A program made the position numbers and the translations under genes. A stretch of 64,000 bases of DNA from Diadema setosum (lineage: Eukaryota; Echinodermata; Echinoidea; Diadematoida; Diadematidae), in the NCBI GenBank assembly GCA_033980235.1, contig CM067072.1, positions 19,471,047-19,535,046 of the forward strand, read 5' to 3'. Below are positions 10,741-23,397 of this stretch, piece after piece. Every line of letters begins with the position of its first letter. Within the stretch, counting starts at the first letter, position 1. The notes under the pieces were generated by a model. The model ran no database searches. It saw nothing but the letters and a program-made list of their open reading frames with translations, and was not told the DNA's origin.

Positions 10741-11068
10741 CTGTGGAAACAGGAATAAACAAAGGAGAAAATAAAAATGGTCACATTTGTTTGGTACAAT
10801 CTAGGGTACATGTGCTAGTGATCATTACCATCTTGGCTTTCCATTTACATGCTCAGAGCTGCTAACTTTTGGAAGCACAAATTAGCACTCAGCATTGATA
10901 TGCAAAATTCATATTTTTCTCACAAAACAAGAAGTGTATTTTTTGAATCTGTCCTCTTCCCAACAATCTTTAAAAGAGCACTGTACGTTTATTTCACCAC
11001 AAACAGCCTGAAGAAAGGTTTTGAGTCTAAATGGAGCTGGCTAGACATGTGTAGTAAGTAGCATGCCT

Positions 11069-11074
<6 letters not shown>

Positions 11075-11102
<28 letters not shown>
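11075..11102. repeat. (GT)n microsatellite
   Basis: Fourteen consecutive GT units inside an intron. Confidence 0.9.
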
Positions 11103-11104
<2 letters not shown>

Positions 11105-11702
11105 TAAGCTGGTATAGGGTTTATACAGGGCATGCATAAATGCATCTACTTGTAGGGATATAGCAAATCAATCATACACTCCACATTTAACACGTTCAAA
11201 CGTAAACCTCAGCTGACAGCTTTTCAGAACATTCATCCCCAATTTCAAAATCTTTCTGCAGGAATCTATGAGAATAGATGAGGTTTATCTGGAATATTTC
11301 TAATCATTATTAAAACCAAAATGCCTACCAAATTATTCAGTTAATATACCACAAACTGGAACTGTTTATAAAGCTTGTGTGTCAATTAACCCGTTTCTCT
11401 CGATAGTCTCAGAGAGCCTTCAATGACACAAAATGAGACTCATTTTGCCTGTGGACAAGGAACAGATAGGTAGGTAATCCACCTGTGTGAAAGCAGGTGC
11501 ACTACTACTACAAATAAGTTCACTACCACATTAGAAAAAAGGTAAATTAGACAAAAATACATGCAGTTTCGATGCAGAAATAGAACAAACATTGATAGAA
11601 GAACCTCAAATCTTTCAATCAGTTATTTTCTGGTCAGTATAACAAATGGACATAAATCTATGTCATAAATGTAAACACTCTGGTCTACACTATGGGACCC
11701 CT

Positions 11703-12023
11703 GGGCCCTGTTTCATAAAGCTGTTTGTAAAGTTACGCATGACTTTAAAAATGACTGGAGTATGAAGTGCCAATATAGGTGCCCATTTTTTCCCCTTGTT
11801 TTAACAAAATGCAATTGTATGTCAATATTTCATCTACACTGGGTCAATAATACACCTTCAACTAAAAATATGTATTAAAATGTAAAAGTAATAATTGGTG
11901 TCTGCATATTTCAAGTTCAACTTGTGAAATTAACAATGATTAGGAAACCCACTTGGCTTGCCGTATTTAAGTCGTTTGTAAAGACGTGCATAACTTTACG
12001 AACAGCTTCATGAAACAGGGCCC
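11703..12023. mobile_element. About 320-bp MITE, GGGCCCTGTTTCAT ends
   Basis: GGGCCCTGTTTCATAAAGCT at the left is matched by the inverted AGCTTCATGAAACAGGGCCC at the right. The match continues inward (GTTTGTAAAGTTACGCA against TGCATAACTTTACGAAC). No coding sequence. Confidence 0.7.
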
Positions 12024-12189
12024 TGGTATACCAGGTTCCTGCAAGGAATGGGCAAAGCAGAGTACCCAGTTAGGTGGTAGGACCCCTCACTGATTATGCG
12101 GAGACTACTGTACCAAGAAAATCCATGTATGACTGCAGGCAGACAACACGAAAGCATAATTATTCCAGTTCCCTATTGGATTATGCTTT

Positions 12190-12229
12190 CATATTTGAGA
12201 AACATAAATTTATATGTTTCTCAAATATG
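12190..12229. repeat. Perfect 17-bp inverted repeat near a splice donor
   Basis: CATATTTGAGAAACATA and its exact inverse are separated by six bases. In the minus-strand transcript the hairpin begins 36 nt after the donor of the 12265-12366 exon. Confidence 0.85.
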
Positions 12230-12264
12230 ATACTTTCAGTAATGACAAATGAAACTAAACTCAC

Positions 12265-12366
12265 CTCTTGTGCCATCATTTATGTCTCTTGAAATAACAC
12301 TGCTTCCATCACCAACTTCATTGTAAGGTGTCACAGTAAGAGTGTACTCCTGAAATTTGTCAATGT
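12265..12366 (-). CDS. Exon: membrane-proximal FN3 module 1, part c
   Basis: The 102-nt phase 1-1 exon gives IDKFQEYTLTVTPYNEVGDG, then SSVISRDINDGTR. The Y-T-L-T-V-T-P-Y-N-x-x-G-D-G string is the F-G strand signature of FN3 modules. The acceptor chosen (ttttggaccag|ACATT) keeps frame; a second AG 17 nt further in (ttcag|GAG) would break it. Donor AGAG|gtgagt. An 8.8-kb intron precedes it, and a perfect 17-bp inverted repeat begins 36 nt past the donor. Confidence 0.75.
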
Positions 12367-14343
12367 CTGGTCCAAAAATTTGTAAAGAAAAGAAACGAAA
12401 GAAAAGAAACAATCACAAAATTAGTAAATGGTCACAAAGTTTAATCAAACTTTTGCATGTTTTATAGGGCTCAACCATATTCCTATCCCATACATAAATT
12501 CAAATTAGGGTTATGCATGACATCTGTAAAACTTTAGAATTTAAACATTGGATTTGAATCACAGAAATTAATGGGTACATAAACTGCAAAGCACATAAAG
12601 CATTTCTATCTGTGGAACTAACCAGCATGAAAATGAATGACCTATATTAGTAATTAATTTACCTTTGTGTTTTGGGGTTGGAAAAGTAAGGTATTCCCAA
12701 TCCTTTTTGCCAAGAGAATGCATTGATTTGGAAGCAAAAACAATCAATATGGCGTTTTTTTAAAAAAATTTTTATTACATGCACAGAAAGAAAAGCAGTG
12801 AGACCACTAGGCCATTACTGTAAAGTGAATATCAGCTTGGTCAATTAATATAAAGCATTCAGTGCATTTTGAAAAGCATTCACATGCATTACCTATACAA
12901 AGAATAACTACCAAAATACAATCTTTGGGACGACTTCTGGACATTATGCAAACACCTTCCTCACCCCCCCCCCCCCCCAAAAAAAAAAAAAAAAAAAAAA
13001 ATCAGTAACTTTTCTTTACATTGAAATGAGGACAAACACTACTTTAATCGCATATCTCTTTAGTGTCGTCTGAGTCATGCTTAGCGGGGGAAAAAAAAGA
13101 CATTTGTTTAGCCTTATAGAGGATGAGAAGAGTGATTAATAAAAACCAAAGAGCTCTTGAACATAAGGAAGGAAACTAAAATCAACACAGACAGACACAC
13201 ACACAAACATAATTACATAAACAGATAGCGGCCTACTTGTACTGTAAATAGTACCTTTTTAGGAGAATACTTAATGATTCCCCACCTTGGATTATCATGT
13301 CCCATGCACTTGTGTTACTAGAGGCAACATTTTCATGAGTTCTTTACTTTTTGAAAATTGGTTGAGTCACAAAATTTGAAAGAACAAACAGCAATAACAT
13401 ATGCAGCATATACTGTAAATCATACAAAAAGTCTTTAGAAATGTGGAAAATACAGAGATGAATATTGAATACCATAGTAGAATGAAATCTTAAAAAAAAA
13501 AAAAAAAAAAAAGAAGGTGAAGAAACAGCTGAAAATGGTATTCTTAATAGCAAAACTTCAGTGACCAGGAACTGCCACCTAGTGGGACTTTTCAGAAATC
13601 TAATCAGTGCAGTCACACCTTATGTAAAGGTCAGGCACTGAAAAAATCTACTCAAATGTTTCCTTAAATCTTGATAAAGGTGCAATGGATGAGATGGATG
13701 GATAAACAGGCAACCCCAAAACATGATGCCTCATGCAGACACCTCGAGGTCTGAGGCATAAAAAGGCCTGTGCTGTTTCCTGCCATGATGGTGACTTCTT
13801 CCAAAGTATGATACCCTCATGTAGTTGAAGCCACACACTGAAACTTATCTTTACCCTAAGGGGCCTAAAAAGGATTTTATATTCCATCATCCTTTCTCCT
13901 TTGTGGTGCAATATATTTAATTCATTCGTTAAAACAGGTACTCAATGTTCAAGGATGACAACAAATGATAACTAAAACCTGAGCCCATACTCCTTCCTAC
14001 AAAGGATACACTGAATATACTTCCTGTGTATCAGTGTGTTTTAGATGTGCATGAAAGAAGAAGGTGTCACCAAAGATTAAACCTTGACTCATCTTCCGCT
14101 GCCACAGGAGGGTTATGTCATTTTGGCTCAGTGGATAAGACAGTGGATCCTATGGTCCTAGGTTTAAGTGACCTTGCAACAGTAGTTGTGCCCTTGGGCA
14201 AGGCACTTTATCCTCATTGGCTTCTGTTTTTTTTTTGTTTTTTTTTGGACACTGTAAGCTGTTGGTCCCATGGTTACTTGATAGCATGCACTCATTACTT
14301 CTTTTGCAGTCACATACATGTACAAGTAATTCAATACAACTGC

Positions 14344-14408
14344 CTGTAACACTGTAAGGCCTTCAAACACAGATTATTCTGTGTTTCAAGGCCTTACAAT
14401 TTACAGGT
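14344..14408. repeat. Imperfect inverted repeat (about 30-bp arms)
   Basis: CCTGTAACACTGTAAGGCCT then CAAACACAGA on the left; TCTGTGTTTCAAGGCCTTAC then AATTTACAGG on the right. The inner 20 bp pair with one mismatch. Confidence 0.7.
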
Positions 14409-16012
14409 ATAATGTATAAACTCTTACAGCTTCTTACACCTTTCGATACACCTACAAAGAGGAGAAATGCTTGAATGCACTGTTTTGGCCCTCACAAACC
14501 CTTCCCCTTGTTCACCATAGGAACTACATGCATTTTTTTTTTCAAAGACTGTTCCTTTATATCCATATGCTTGATTCTAACTGACATTGAAGGTGGATAA
14601 AAAGAAAAAAAGTGACAATGCACAATTAACATATTAATGAAGAAAGGGCACACAAATAAAAATCAATGTAAACACACTTTTACACCATTATGGTTACGGA
14701 AAATTGACCGATTTATTGTTTCTTGTGATTTTCAGCTGCGCTTTCAAGGTCATTGCCAATAAGACTAAATGATTTGTGATGTATACCCTTTTGGTACTAA
14801 TTACAGACTATCATCCCAGAAGATACCATTGTGTCTTGGCACTTCATCTCTGATTAATCACAATTTGAAATGTGCTTAAAATCTCACATGTCATTTTATG
14901 TGAATTTTGGACGTTTATGACCATTTTCGAATGCATAAACCAGCTATTTAACATTTCGGTAACAAAAATGTTTTCATAACCCATGAAAATATAGGGGAAT
15001 GTCTATCAATACACAAAAATTGGTGTCGCTCCTCCATGGGACTAGTGGTGATTTGTGACCTCGAACTTGGCAACTTCTTGAAAAAAAAATCCAACTGTGA
15101 GGGCGCCCTTCGAGAAAAAAACGCATACTTTTTGGCCAATTTTTGGTAGGTCTGTAGAGCAAGTGAGAGTCTTTAAATAAGCATTATATTGGGTTCTAAG
15201 CTAATTGAATTTTGAAGTTATCAGCTTCAAAACATGCACCCAAAAACATTAACTTTGATGCTTAACACCATTTTCGATGACCTCGTGCGCAATAACGAAT
15301 ATCATATCCGCGGCATAATATATTGTGCATGTAAGGATCATTAAGTTCTTCCAGTTTACAGAAAATGAGCAATGTAACTCATCTAACTTGGCTACAGGAG
15401 TCAATCAAAAATGGCAAATTTTATTTAAACCTGATTGTTCGACCACGCATTGGTTGCTAAGGTAGGCCGTATCTTAGCAATCGTTTGACCTTGGGGCAAG
15501 ATATTTCAGAATCTTCCGTCAGACACTTGGGGGAATATTTGGTGCGAGTTTAAAGAAAATCGAAGGGGTCGCGTTAACAGCATTGGTTGATTTGACGTGG
15601 ATTGACCCATAAAGCCTACAGGACTCTTTTGGGCTGGAGGCATGCGGTAATCCCTGAAACCTGTTGTACATTCTTGATACAACGTACTTGTGAAGAACCG
15701 GTGGATCTCATGAAATTGCAGGATGCTAACATTGCCTACAGTAGGTGTAATACTGATATGTGTGAAAACACACAGGTTAGCAGTTGTACATAGTTACATC
15801 AAGGAATTGCAATATACCATTATGCACCTATAACAATTATCATCTCCTTGTACATGTATATTTTTTACACGGCTAATCAGAGCTTGGATTGCAGTCATTG
15901 GAATTTGTGATACCACAGAGAATTATCATGCAAAACAAAAAATAATGAAACTATGAGCTTACTAAAAGTGCTGCTTCCAATTTCAAGAAACATATAGAAT
16001 TCAAAATCATCC

Positions 16013-16192
16013 TTAACCCATTGAGGAAGAGTCCCGAGTATACTCGGGCAGGTGTCTATGGGAAATGTGTGCTGCAGCAGAATCAGTTCATCCTCAACGG
16101 GTTAACCCATTGAAGACTAGTCCCAAGTATACTCAGGCAGGTGTCTATGGGAAATGTGTGTTATAGCAAAATCAGTTTGTCCTCAATGGGTT
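16013..16192. repeat. Two tandem units carrying the palindrome CCCGAGTATACTCGGG
   Basis: Units of about 87 bp (AACCCATTGA.GA..AGTCCC, palindrome, CAGGTGTCTATGGGAAATGT). The first palindrome at 16033-16048 is perfect; the second is mutated. The block starts AACCCATTGAGGA and ends with its inverse TCCTCAATGGGTT, so it may be a small MITE duplicated in tandem. Confidence 0.65.
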
Positions 16193-18685
16193 CAGTGAAT
16201 TTTTTTTGAATTTTTTTTTAAAGAGTTCTTGCTCAGTGTAGAGTAAAAGGAGGAAGTGCCGACAGAAATTAAGATGATGAAACACAAGGCATAATCAATC
16301 AAGGTATCAATTATCAACATGTGCATCAGCTTAATAGCAAGAAGAACTAGAAAAATTGCACTTGATAAGACAGGCAGCAACTACAGCTAAAAAAGAAAAA
16401 GAAAAAAAAATCAATTGTAATGTCTCAGCGGGGCAACATAAAATCTTGTGAAGCAAAAAGTTATCTAAAATGCAAATCATAGAAAAACACTCATTAAGAA
16501 CAAATGTAAATAGAATAAAGTCAAAGTGACATCATAAAAACAATTCCATTGCTTCCTAACAGTGTGTCTAAATACCTTGAAGACAAGGTATGTTTACATT
16601 ATTTCATCAAATAAAAAGAAAGTGAAAAGCCAGATTGCACCTTTGCAATTTTACTTACTACGTAATGTGGTGTTTATCTCTTCTCTTTCATTTTCTATTA
16701 GAGAACATCAAATGCATAATTCAAACTTCATTAATAAGGTATCACTGAGTCCCAGAATGAGTCAAATGTTCTGTGTCCATAACAGACATGCCTTGTTTAA
16801 GGTCATATGAAGGCTCACAAGGAATGCCACACCAAGCACATTTTAAATACAAAGGCAGCAACATTAGTTACATTCAGACTTAAACCTCAAGGATACATGA
16901 AGCTATCTTCAAGGATAAGCTTGTAGCAGGGAGATGTTACAGAGATGGAGTGGCAACTCTTCGTAATTCATGCAAATACATGTTTGGGTTCAAGTCGTTA
17001 CAATGGGATGTCTAGCATTCCATTACGCTTTGAAGTCATGCTCGGCACCGCTCTAGTTGCAAGACGAAGTTCGGAGACGAAGAACACATTTCACCTTTCG
17101 TTGAATTACAAGCTTTATTTCACCGCAAAATTTTATATGAAATACTCGAATCGATTTAGAATAGTTTAGGAAAGAATTCACTATTATTAACATGTATTTC
17201 TAGTTTCTTCGTAATTCGCAAATCGAAAGGAAATTAAAATTAGGCCCTCTTAAAAACCTAACTTTTTCTAAAATGCGCACATTTCCGCATGTTAATTTTC
17301 TATCTTTTAATAAAGGGATATTTTGATCTTTCAAATAAAGTACTCCGTTAAAGCGTGTTCCAGCGTGTTTTTAAACTATTTGCTGTTAAAATTGTGAGTT
17401 TTACACTGCATTTTGATTCGCTGCTCCAATTCAAGGTACACAAATTCATTGTTGCCATCACATTGAAAGAGAGAGCTAATTGCAGTAGGAGCAGATGTGA
17501 GAGCGCTAGTCCCGATTATTGATGCTCTCTTTTGTCAAAGCACATGGGTAACACCTGTAGTTGAACGCATAACTTCTCGGTGGTGCCGCGCATGACTTCA
17601 AAGGAGAGCTTTAGTTGCCTCTCCTTCTCTAGCACCTCCCTGCTTGTAGTTAACCCATTAGTAACTGAACCGCCGGAAACCGCCCCTTTGATTATTCCCC
17701 AGAACACCCCAAACCGCCCATCCACTTTTTATAGTTTTATGCCAGTTTTATTGTTTTCACATAATAGTATATAATTACATAATTTGAAAGATGTCAAAGG
17801 TCAATAAAAGTATGGTTCAGAATTGGTCTCAAAATGCTTTTTATGATTACTCCTCCTCTCAAGAATATCAGCCTACGACTAACATACTATTTTTACTCAT
17901 GACTATTCAAATGTTGCACAGCATCTTGGTTATTTGCATGAAGGGTTGCTATGTTTGTTTTTGTAGCATGGTGTTTCGCTGTATATCACAGGAGTATACA
18001 GCTGCATTTTGCACAGTTTTCAAGGAGAAGTTATATACGACTTTGATATAATGAGTGATATCATGAACAGGTAAGAAAATTTGCATGACTATGTATATGA
18101 ATAGAATGTAGAAAACTGAAGTGGAATAAGAAAATTGCGCTGAAGGCCTTTTGTTTCTTTTTCTTTTTCTTTTTTTTGCTTGTTAGCTGATGAAACCAGG
18201 AAGTGCCCCCAGAAATATAAACTGCCCCCCACTTTTGAAAACATGGTGCTTTCCATGCACTCAACTGAGGGCCTCTGCTTTTTTACATAATCACTGAACT
18301 TGCCTAAAGAACAAGGCTAATTATTTACACTTTGATGAAATTAATTAGTTTTGTCCACTGAGGACTGACCCTGAAAACTGTAAGGATGGAATATTTCCCA
18401 CTTTCTACTGAATAATATAATTACTAGACTGAGCCATTTACATGTTGCTTGTTCATGACCTTTGACAATGACCTTAGACCATTCAACCCTTTAACATGTC
18501 AAGCCCCCCCCCAAAAAAAAAAAAAAAAAAAAATTGACCATGACCACTAAAGCAATCGAATGAGGTTTTCTGCAAAATGTAGGTAATACGTTATAGCTTC
18601 ATACCCTGAAATTGTATTTTGTTTGATTCATTATTTTTAAAGTTATATTGTATACTATATTGCACAAGGGGTGGAGAAATAGCTT

Positions 18686-18905
18686 TTAACCCATATCGGG
18701 CCAACGCACTTGTGTAAACAAACACCGCAGTGGCCCAGCACCGTTTGCACACACACGCCGACAGGCAGACAACTCTCCAAACAATCGCTCTTCATTAGCA
18801 AACAGTACACAAAACATAGACAAGTTATATATCATTTGAAAGAGGATAAAATTCCCTTTTAAATGATATATGACATGCTGCCATTCAATGCACAGTGCAG
18901 AAAAT
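18686..18905. mobile_element. Left-end fragment of the piggyBac-like element
   Basis: TTAACCCATATCGGGCCAAC and the next roughly 200 bp match the left end at 34874-35090 (ACGCCGACAGGCAGACAACT, GTTATATATCATTTGAAAGA). No matching right end was found nearby. Confidence 0.65.
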
Positions 18906-21169
18906 GAGGCTTAGCCCACGGCCTTTAATGGGAGATAGACATAGATACGGGGGAACCTTGATCTTGAATTGACTATCATAGAAATGTTCACTTTTATCTT
19001 TCATATAACTTCATATTACCACTGGACATTTAAAAATGACCTCTGACCTTTCTGGGATTTTGTTCATAGTCTAATCACCCCATCTACAACTTTATGTAGT
19101 ACAGAGGAACAATGTATTAAACAAGGTCTGATAAAGTGAGATACCTGATGGAACAAGGTAATTCTGCAGGTCCCAGTTGTATATACATTGTATTGGTTTT
19201 TATCTGTGATATATTACAAAATAGCCCATTCTATGTAACGAAGAAATGTTTATGTCCCAAGCATATTGTTATAATGAGATTCCCCTGTAACACAAAAGGT
19301 AGGTCCAAAAAAGTCTACTGAATGATTTTTCTTTATTGCTACAACACAGTCTGAAAAAGATGGATCACCAGGAAACATAATGCCTCTAAAATATACAAAT
19401 TTTGGTAAAGTGAAGATGGTAAATATTATAATGACAAATTAATGCTTTTGGAGGAATATGAAGAAGACACTGAATCAAAATTCTCCCTGTTGCATATGAC
19501 TATAAACCCTAAAGTGGCGGTGGCGGATCAATTTAATATCCGTAATAATGTGTTGACAACAATGTGCCAATGCAAAGGGCAAGTTATATTTGGTTGTACA
19601 CAAAAAACATGAAGCACTATCTTAATCTCCGAACTGCCATACATGTAGTTTCAAAGATTTTCACAGCAACTGTTATGTGTTGGGAAAAGAAATATTAAGT
19701 TATTTGTCCTAGAAGTGCATTTCCATTGTGAAGTGACAATATTTTAGTCATGATAAAAAGGGAAAAAATAGATGTAATCACTGCATATATGCTCTGTCCA
19801 TGCCTGCTGCAAAGTAACTCTGCATTACTGGAAGTACTGGAAGTGAACACCAAAAGTGTGACTCCACTTGACCTCCATGCATTGTGTGTGTGGGTGCGTA
19901 AGATCACCTCATTCATTTGCACGTAGTGTATGGCCGGCATAAAGACCCGACCGCTAGTGCCAAATTTTTGCATTTTTATGCCTACAAAGAACTATTTTTA
20001 ATAAAAATGTGCCCCAAACTAGATGTTACAGGAACATTCACAGCTTTCTGTCATACCCAATGTCGCAACCCTCACCTACAAATACATAGTGGAACATGAG
20101 AGTGGCCTTGTAGATGACTCCAAATGGGTGGTTCCAGACTTCCATTCAGAATGTACGTTCAGCATGGGAATACCAACAAACTGTCTTTAACGACTACTTA
20201 AATATTTTGACATTAATGAATCGGTATGGGGGGGGGGGGTGTTCAATGATACATTTTTGACGAAGACTACTTTCCTCCCTTACTGCCCTTAGAAGGTCTG
20301 ATATCAGAAATATTGTAATCACCTCTCAATGAGCACCCACAAAAAATGTTCTATACTTGATATATTATACACGTATCTACATACAAACAAGTTATCAGTG
20401 CTACTGGGTAGAGCTAATGGAAATTCACATTGTTTTTTGTTTTTGTTTTTTGCTTGTTTTTTACGCTAATAACTTTTTGAAGAAGCTATGACAGCATATT
20501 TTCCCAGTGAGGCAAAACGGTGTCATTGTCACGCTGCCATAACAACAGTTACCAGTTACTGGTATCTTTCCAACATATGTGGACTAATGAAATACTGATT
20601 TAAAAGGTGGGTTGAGGAAATAAACATGACAAAAACAGGCATTTGTTCCAAGCTCATTGCCACTGCTATGAACTACCCTAAGCTCAGCTCATAGTGTCAT
20701 TACCCTTTTCAGCAGTAGGCGATGGTAGGTGGTACTTCCTGGTCCCTTTTTTTCACTTGCTATATCATAATGCAGATGGAACAACGTTATGCAGAGCTAC
20801 TTCAAGAAACTCTATTTGTTCTGGCATACTTTCTCTCTGCAAAATCACATGTAACTCCCTTAATGACCATGCAACACAAATTTTGTACAGATTCTTGAAC
20901 AATGAAATAAATAATAATAGCCTACCACAAGACACTTTTATATTTCAAGCTGAATATCTTTAATGCTGAGGGGTGGCTAAATGAAGAAATGTTTCCAGCT
21001 GTCCGTCATGTTCATTATCATGTACCTCTTTTCCATGAAATAGGCAAAAGATAAGAAAAAGCTAACATTAAATAAGCTAATCTTTGCTAATTGCAGAGGA
21101 TATTTCCTTGAGTCAAATAAAGAAAAGTGATATAACATCAATCTAACAACCTGTCAAGCATATACATAC

Positions 21170-21287
21170 CTTCTATACGAAGAGTGTGGGCTTTGGTGTT
21201 TTCACTGATATGCACAGTGCCATTTCGAAAAGAAATGCTGATACGATAGCCAAATCCACTGCCGTAGTGGTCTGATTCTGGAATCTC
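21170..21287 (-). CDS. Exon: membrane-proximal FN3 module 1, part b
   Basis: The 118-nt phase 0-1 exon encodes EIPESDHYGSGFGYRISIS, then FRNGTVHISENTKAHTLRIE: the C-C' strands and D-E turn of the FN3 module. One sequon (NGT) is present. Acceptor ctttttttag|GAG, donor GAAG|gtatgt. The module is therefore spread over three exons, where the other modules use one or two, implying an extra intron gained here. Confidence 0.75.
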
Positions 21288-22120
21288 CTAAAAAAAGTGT
21301 AACAAATGAACGTTTGGTAACTTTATGACAAAAGGCATGTAAATTCCTCACAATAATGACCACAAAAACATTGAAATATCTAAATACTTCATGCCACACC
21401 ATAAATACATATATACACTGGTGTTCATAACAGCAAAACGTTTCTGCTCGGAGTCTAAGAAGACATTGGTTCACAAGAGTAATAATTAAGGAAACACTGT
21501 GAAAGATGGTTTAACAAATTTTCACCCATAGGGTGGCTTTGTCAAGTTAATGGCAGATTTTATTTTTTAAGATGGTATAAATCAAAATAAAAGATGCATT
21601 GTCAGTGGTAGCGTGCCCATGACAATTTGCACACATACGCAACGTACAAAATAGGATGTCACAAAGAATACTAAGAAGGAAGGGAAAATACAAGAAGCAC
21701 ACAAAATAAGATGTCACAAAGAACACTAAGAAAGCAGGGGAAAACATGTCACAATAGAAGCTAGTGGAAGATCACAGATAAGGGTAGAGGGAGAAAATGA
21801 GAATAGAAAAGAAGATACAACAGAAATACACATACCATATTTGGGTTTCATTCTTTTAAATTGGGTTAACCTTTAAATGTGAGACTTTGAGTCAAATCAA
21901 ATAGTGCATCTTTACCTCATGAAACATCCACTGAACAATTTTCTTCAAATTGCAATAATGAGCTTTGTGTGGGACAGATGGACATACAGCACAAAAACAT
22001 ACTGCCTCAGGCACTCATAGAGGCAGAGGTTTAAAATTAGCATTGCCCACAGTTAAATATCAAACAATTTTTTTTTTCTTCTCTCCATTCCTGATCATGT
22101 ACAAAAGAAACAATACTCAC
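21288..22120. other. Intron with a short tandem repeat
   Basis: 833 bp. Two copies of a roughly 58-bp unit at 21645-21742 (ACAAAATAGGATGTCACAAA / ACAAAATAAGATGTCACAAA). Nothing else recognised. Confidence 0.55.
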
Positions 22121-22209
22121 ATGCCATTCTACATATACGATTCTCTTGTATGCATTCGTTTGATCATCATTGACATCCATCTCAAAACCTGTGATGGGGG
22201 CTCTTGGAA
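22121..22209 (-). CDS. Exon: membrane-proximal FN3 module 1, part a
   Basis: The 89-nt phase 1-0 exon encodes VPRAPITGFEMDVND, a short acidic stretch, and KRIVYVEWH. This is the A-B strand region of an FN3 module, with the core tryptophan in VEWH, and resembles the start of the first membrane-proximal FN3 of gp130 (an APS start and a VxLVW strand). Acceptor tttctccacag|TT, donor GGCAT|gtgagt. Too short to assign alone; frame and position make it secure. Confidence 0.78.
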
Positions 22210-22990
22210 CTGTGGAGAAACCATTTTTGAAGAATGATAATTTTCAGTCATATCACACAACTGTGATAATTGTTTACTTGACAGTTTGTCATTTACTGGG
22301 AAATTGAAAAGCTAAAATGAGACCCTATTCCCGAAAATTGGGTGTAGCTTGCCAAGATAGGGCACATTTTCATGATCAATGTCACTAAAAATGACAATTT
22401 CCAATAACTGAGTCCAATCCAAACTTCCATACCTTGGAATGCTATGTAATATAGTGTGTGTGTGTGTGTGTACGTGTGTGTGTATGTATGTATGTATGTA
22501 TATATATATATATATAGTACGTAAGCAAAGTATGACTTCCAAGTGTCCTATATAAGGCTTCAGAGTGGTAGGTCAAATACATCAAATCTGTGGGTGTGAT
22601 AAAATAATGGCTTTGCTTTATTCTGCCACAGCTATGAACTTCGACTTGCCATAAAAATTATATCCTTCTCAAAGGATATCAATGATAAACAAAAAGTGAT
22701 TTACCTCAAACCCACTTAAGAGTGTATGACTAATTTCAGCTGACGTAATGTTTGAGCTGAATACTAGCTACAACATCAGAAAAGGTAAAAATACTATGTG
22801 TCAATTTTTATTCCACTGGCAAAACCCTCAGGAAGCACTAATCTTCGATCTGTAAGATATGAAAAGAGTAGAAATTTAATTAAAATATAACATTAAATGA
22901 AAAATCAATGGAAATTATGTCTCACAAGATGGTAATTTTGGCAGCAGTTACAAACAGACACAAGACTGCAGTTTCAATATTTTTACTGAC
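22210..22990. other. Intron with a GT/AT microsatellite
   Basis: 781 bp. A compound (GT)n, (TATG)n and (TA)n tract lies at 22454-22516. Nothing else recognised. Confidence 0.6.
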
Positions 22991-23171
22991 CTTCTGCTAG
23001 AGTTCTCTGATGTATCTCTTGTGACCATTCCCCAAAGACATCTGCACCTCTGGTATCTGCTAATGGTGATATTAAAATATCATAGGCACACTTCATACGC
23101 ACAGTATACTCCGTGTACGGTCGGAGTGGATGGATAATCTTTGATAGGCCACTAATATAGTCATAGGAAAT
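22991..23171 (-). CDS. Exon: CHD module 2, second half with degenerate WSXWS
   Basis: The 181-nt phase 0-1 exon carries LRPYTEYTVRMKC (residues 290-302), the conserved P-x-T-x-Y-x-x-R-x-x-C strand of this module. The WSXWS-equivalent follows at about 319-325 as VFGEWSQ: the second W-S survives, but the first W-S is replaced by V-F. A loop of about 16 residues (from AYDILISPL to DTRGAD) lies between the strand and the motif and is longer than the short KEDGKGY loop of gp130. Acceptor ctatctgcag|ATT, donor GAAG|gtcagt. The phase 0 junction with the preceding exon is typical of this module. Confidence 0.85.
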
Positions 23172-23397
23172 CTGCAGATAGATGGAAGAAAAAACAAAGA
23201 AACATATTTTAGCAATACATGTAGTGGAATCATGAGCCAGATTGGCTCAATCTGAAATTTTCACAACCACCATGTTACAGCTACATGTACATGTACATGT
23301 ATAAGGAATTAATTCACCAATTCTGCAAATATCAGGCATGTGAACTTCAATCCTCATTGTTGTTAAAGAGAAACAGTGATCATCAGTTCCAAATAAC

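Larger units (their letters stand above)
10741..12264. other. Intron between FN3 modules 1 and 2
   Basis: Contains a repeat beginning GCTCAGAGCTGCTAAC (about 10850-10930, intact version of the sequence split at 29311), a GT microsatellite (11075-11102), the 11703-12023 MITE and the 12190-12229 palindrome. 11110-11700 shows nothing recognisable. Confidence 0.6.
12367..21169. other. 8.8-kb intron inside FN3 module 1
   Basis: No exon could be supported on either strand. Seen: a C/A tract (12964-13001), A tracts (13492-13512, 18507-18532), a hairpin (14344-14408), a pair of palindrome-bearing repeats (16013-16192), a piggyBac-like end fragment (18686-18905) and a G tract (20229-20239). The stretches 14420-16010, 16200-18480 and 18910-21160 are otherwise unremarkable. 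Confidence 0.6.
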
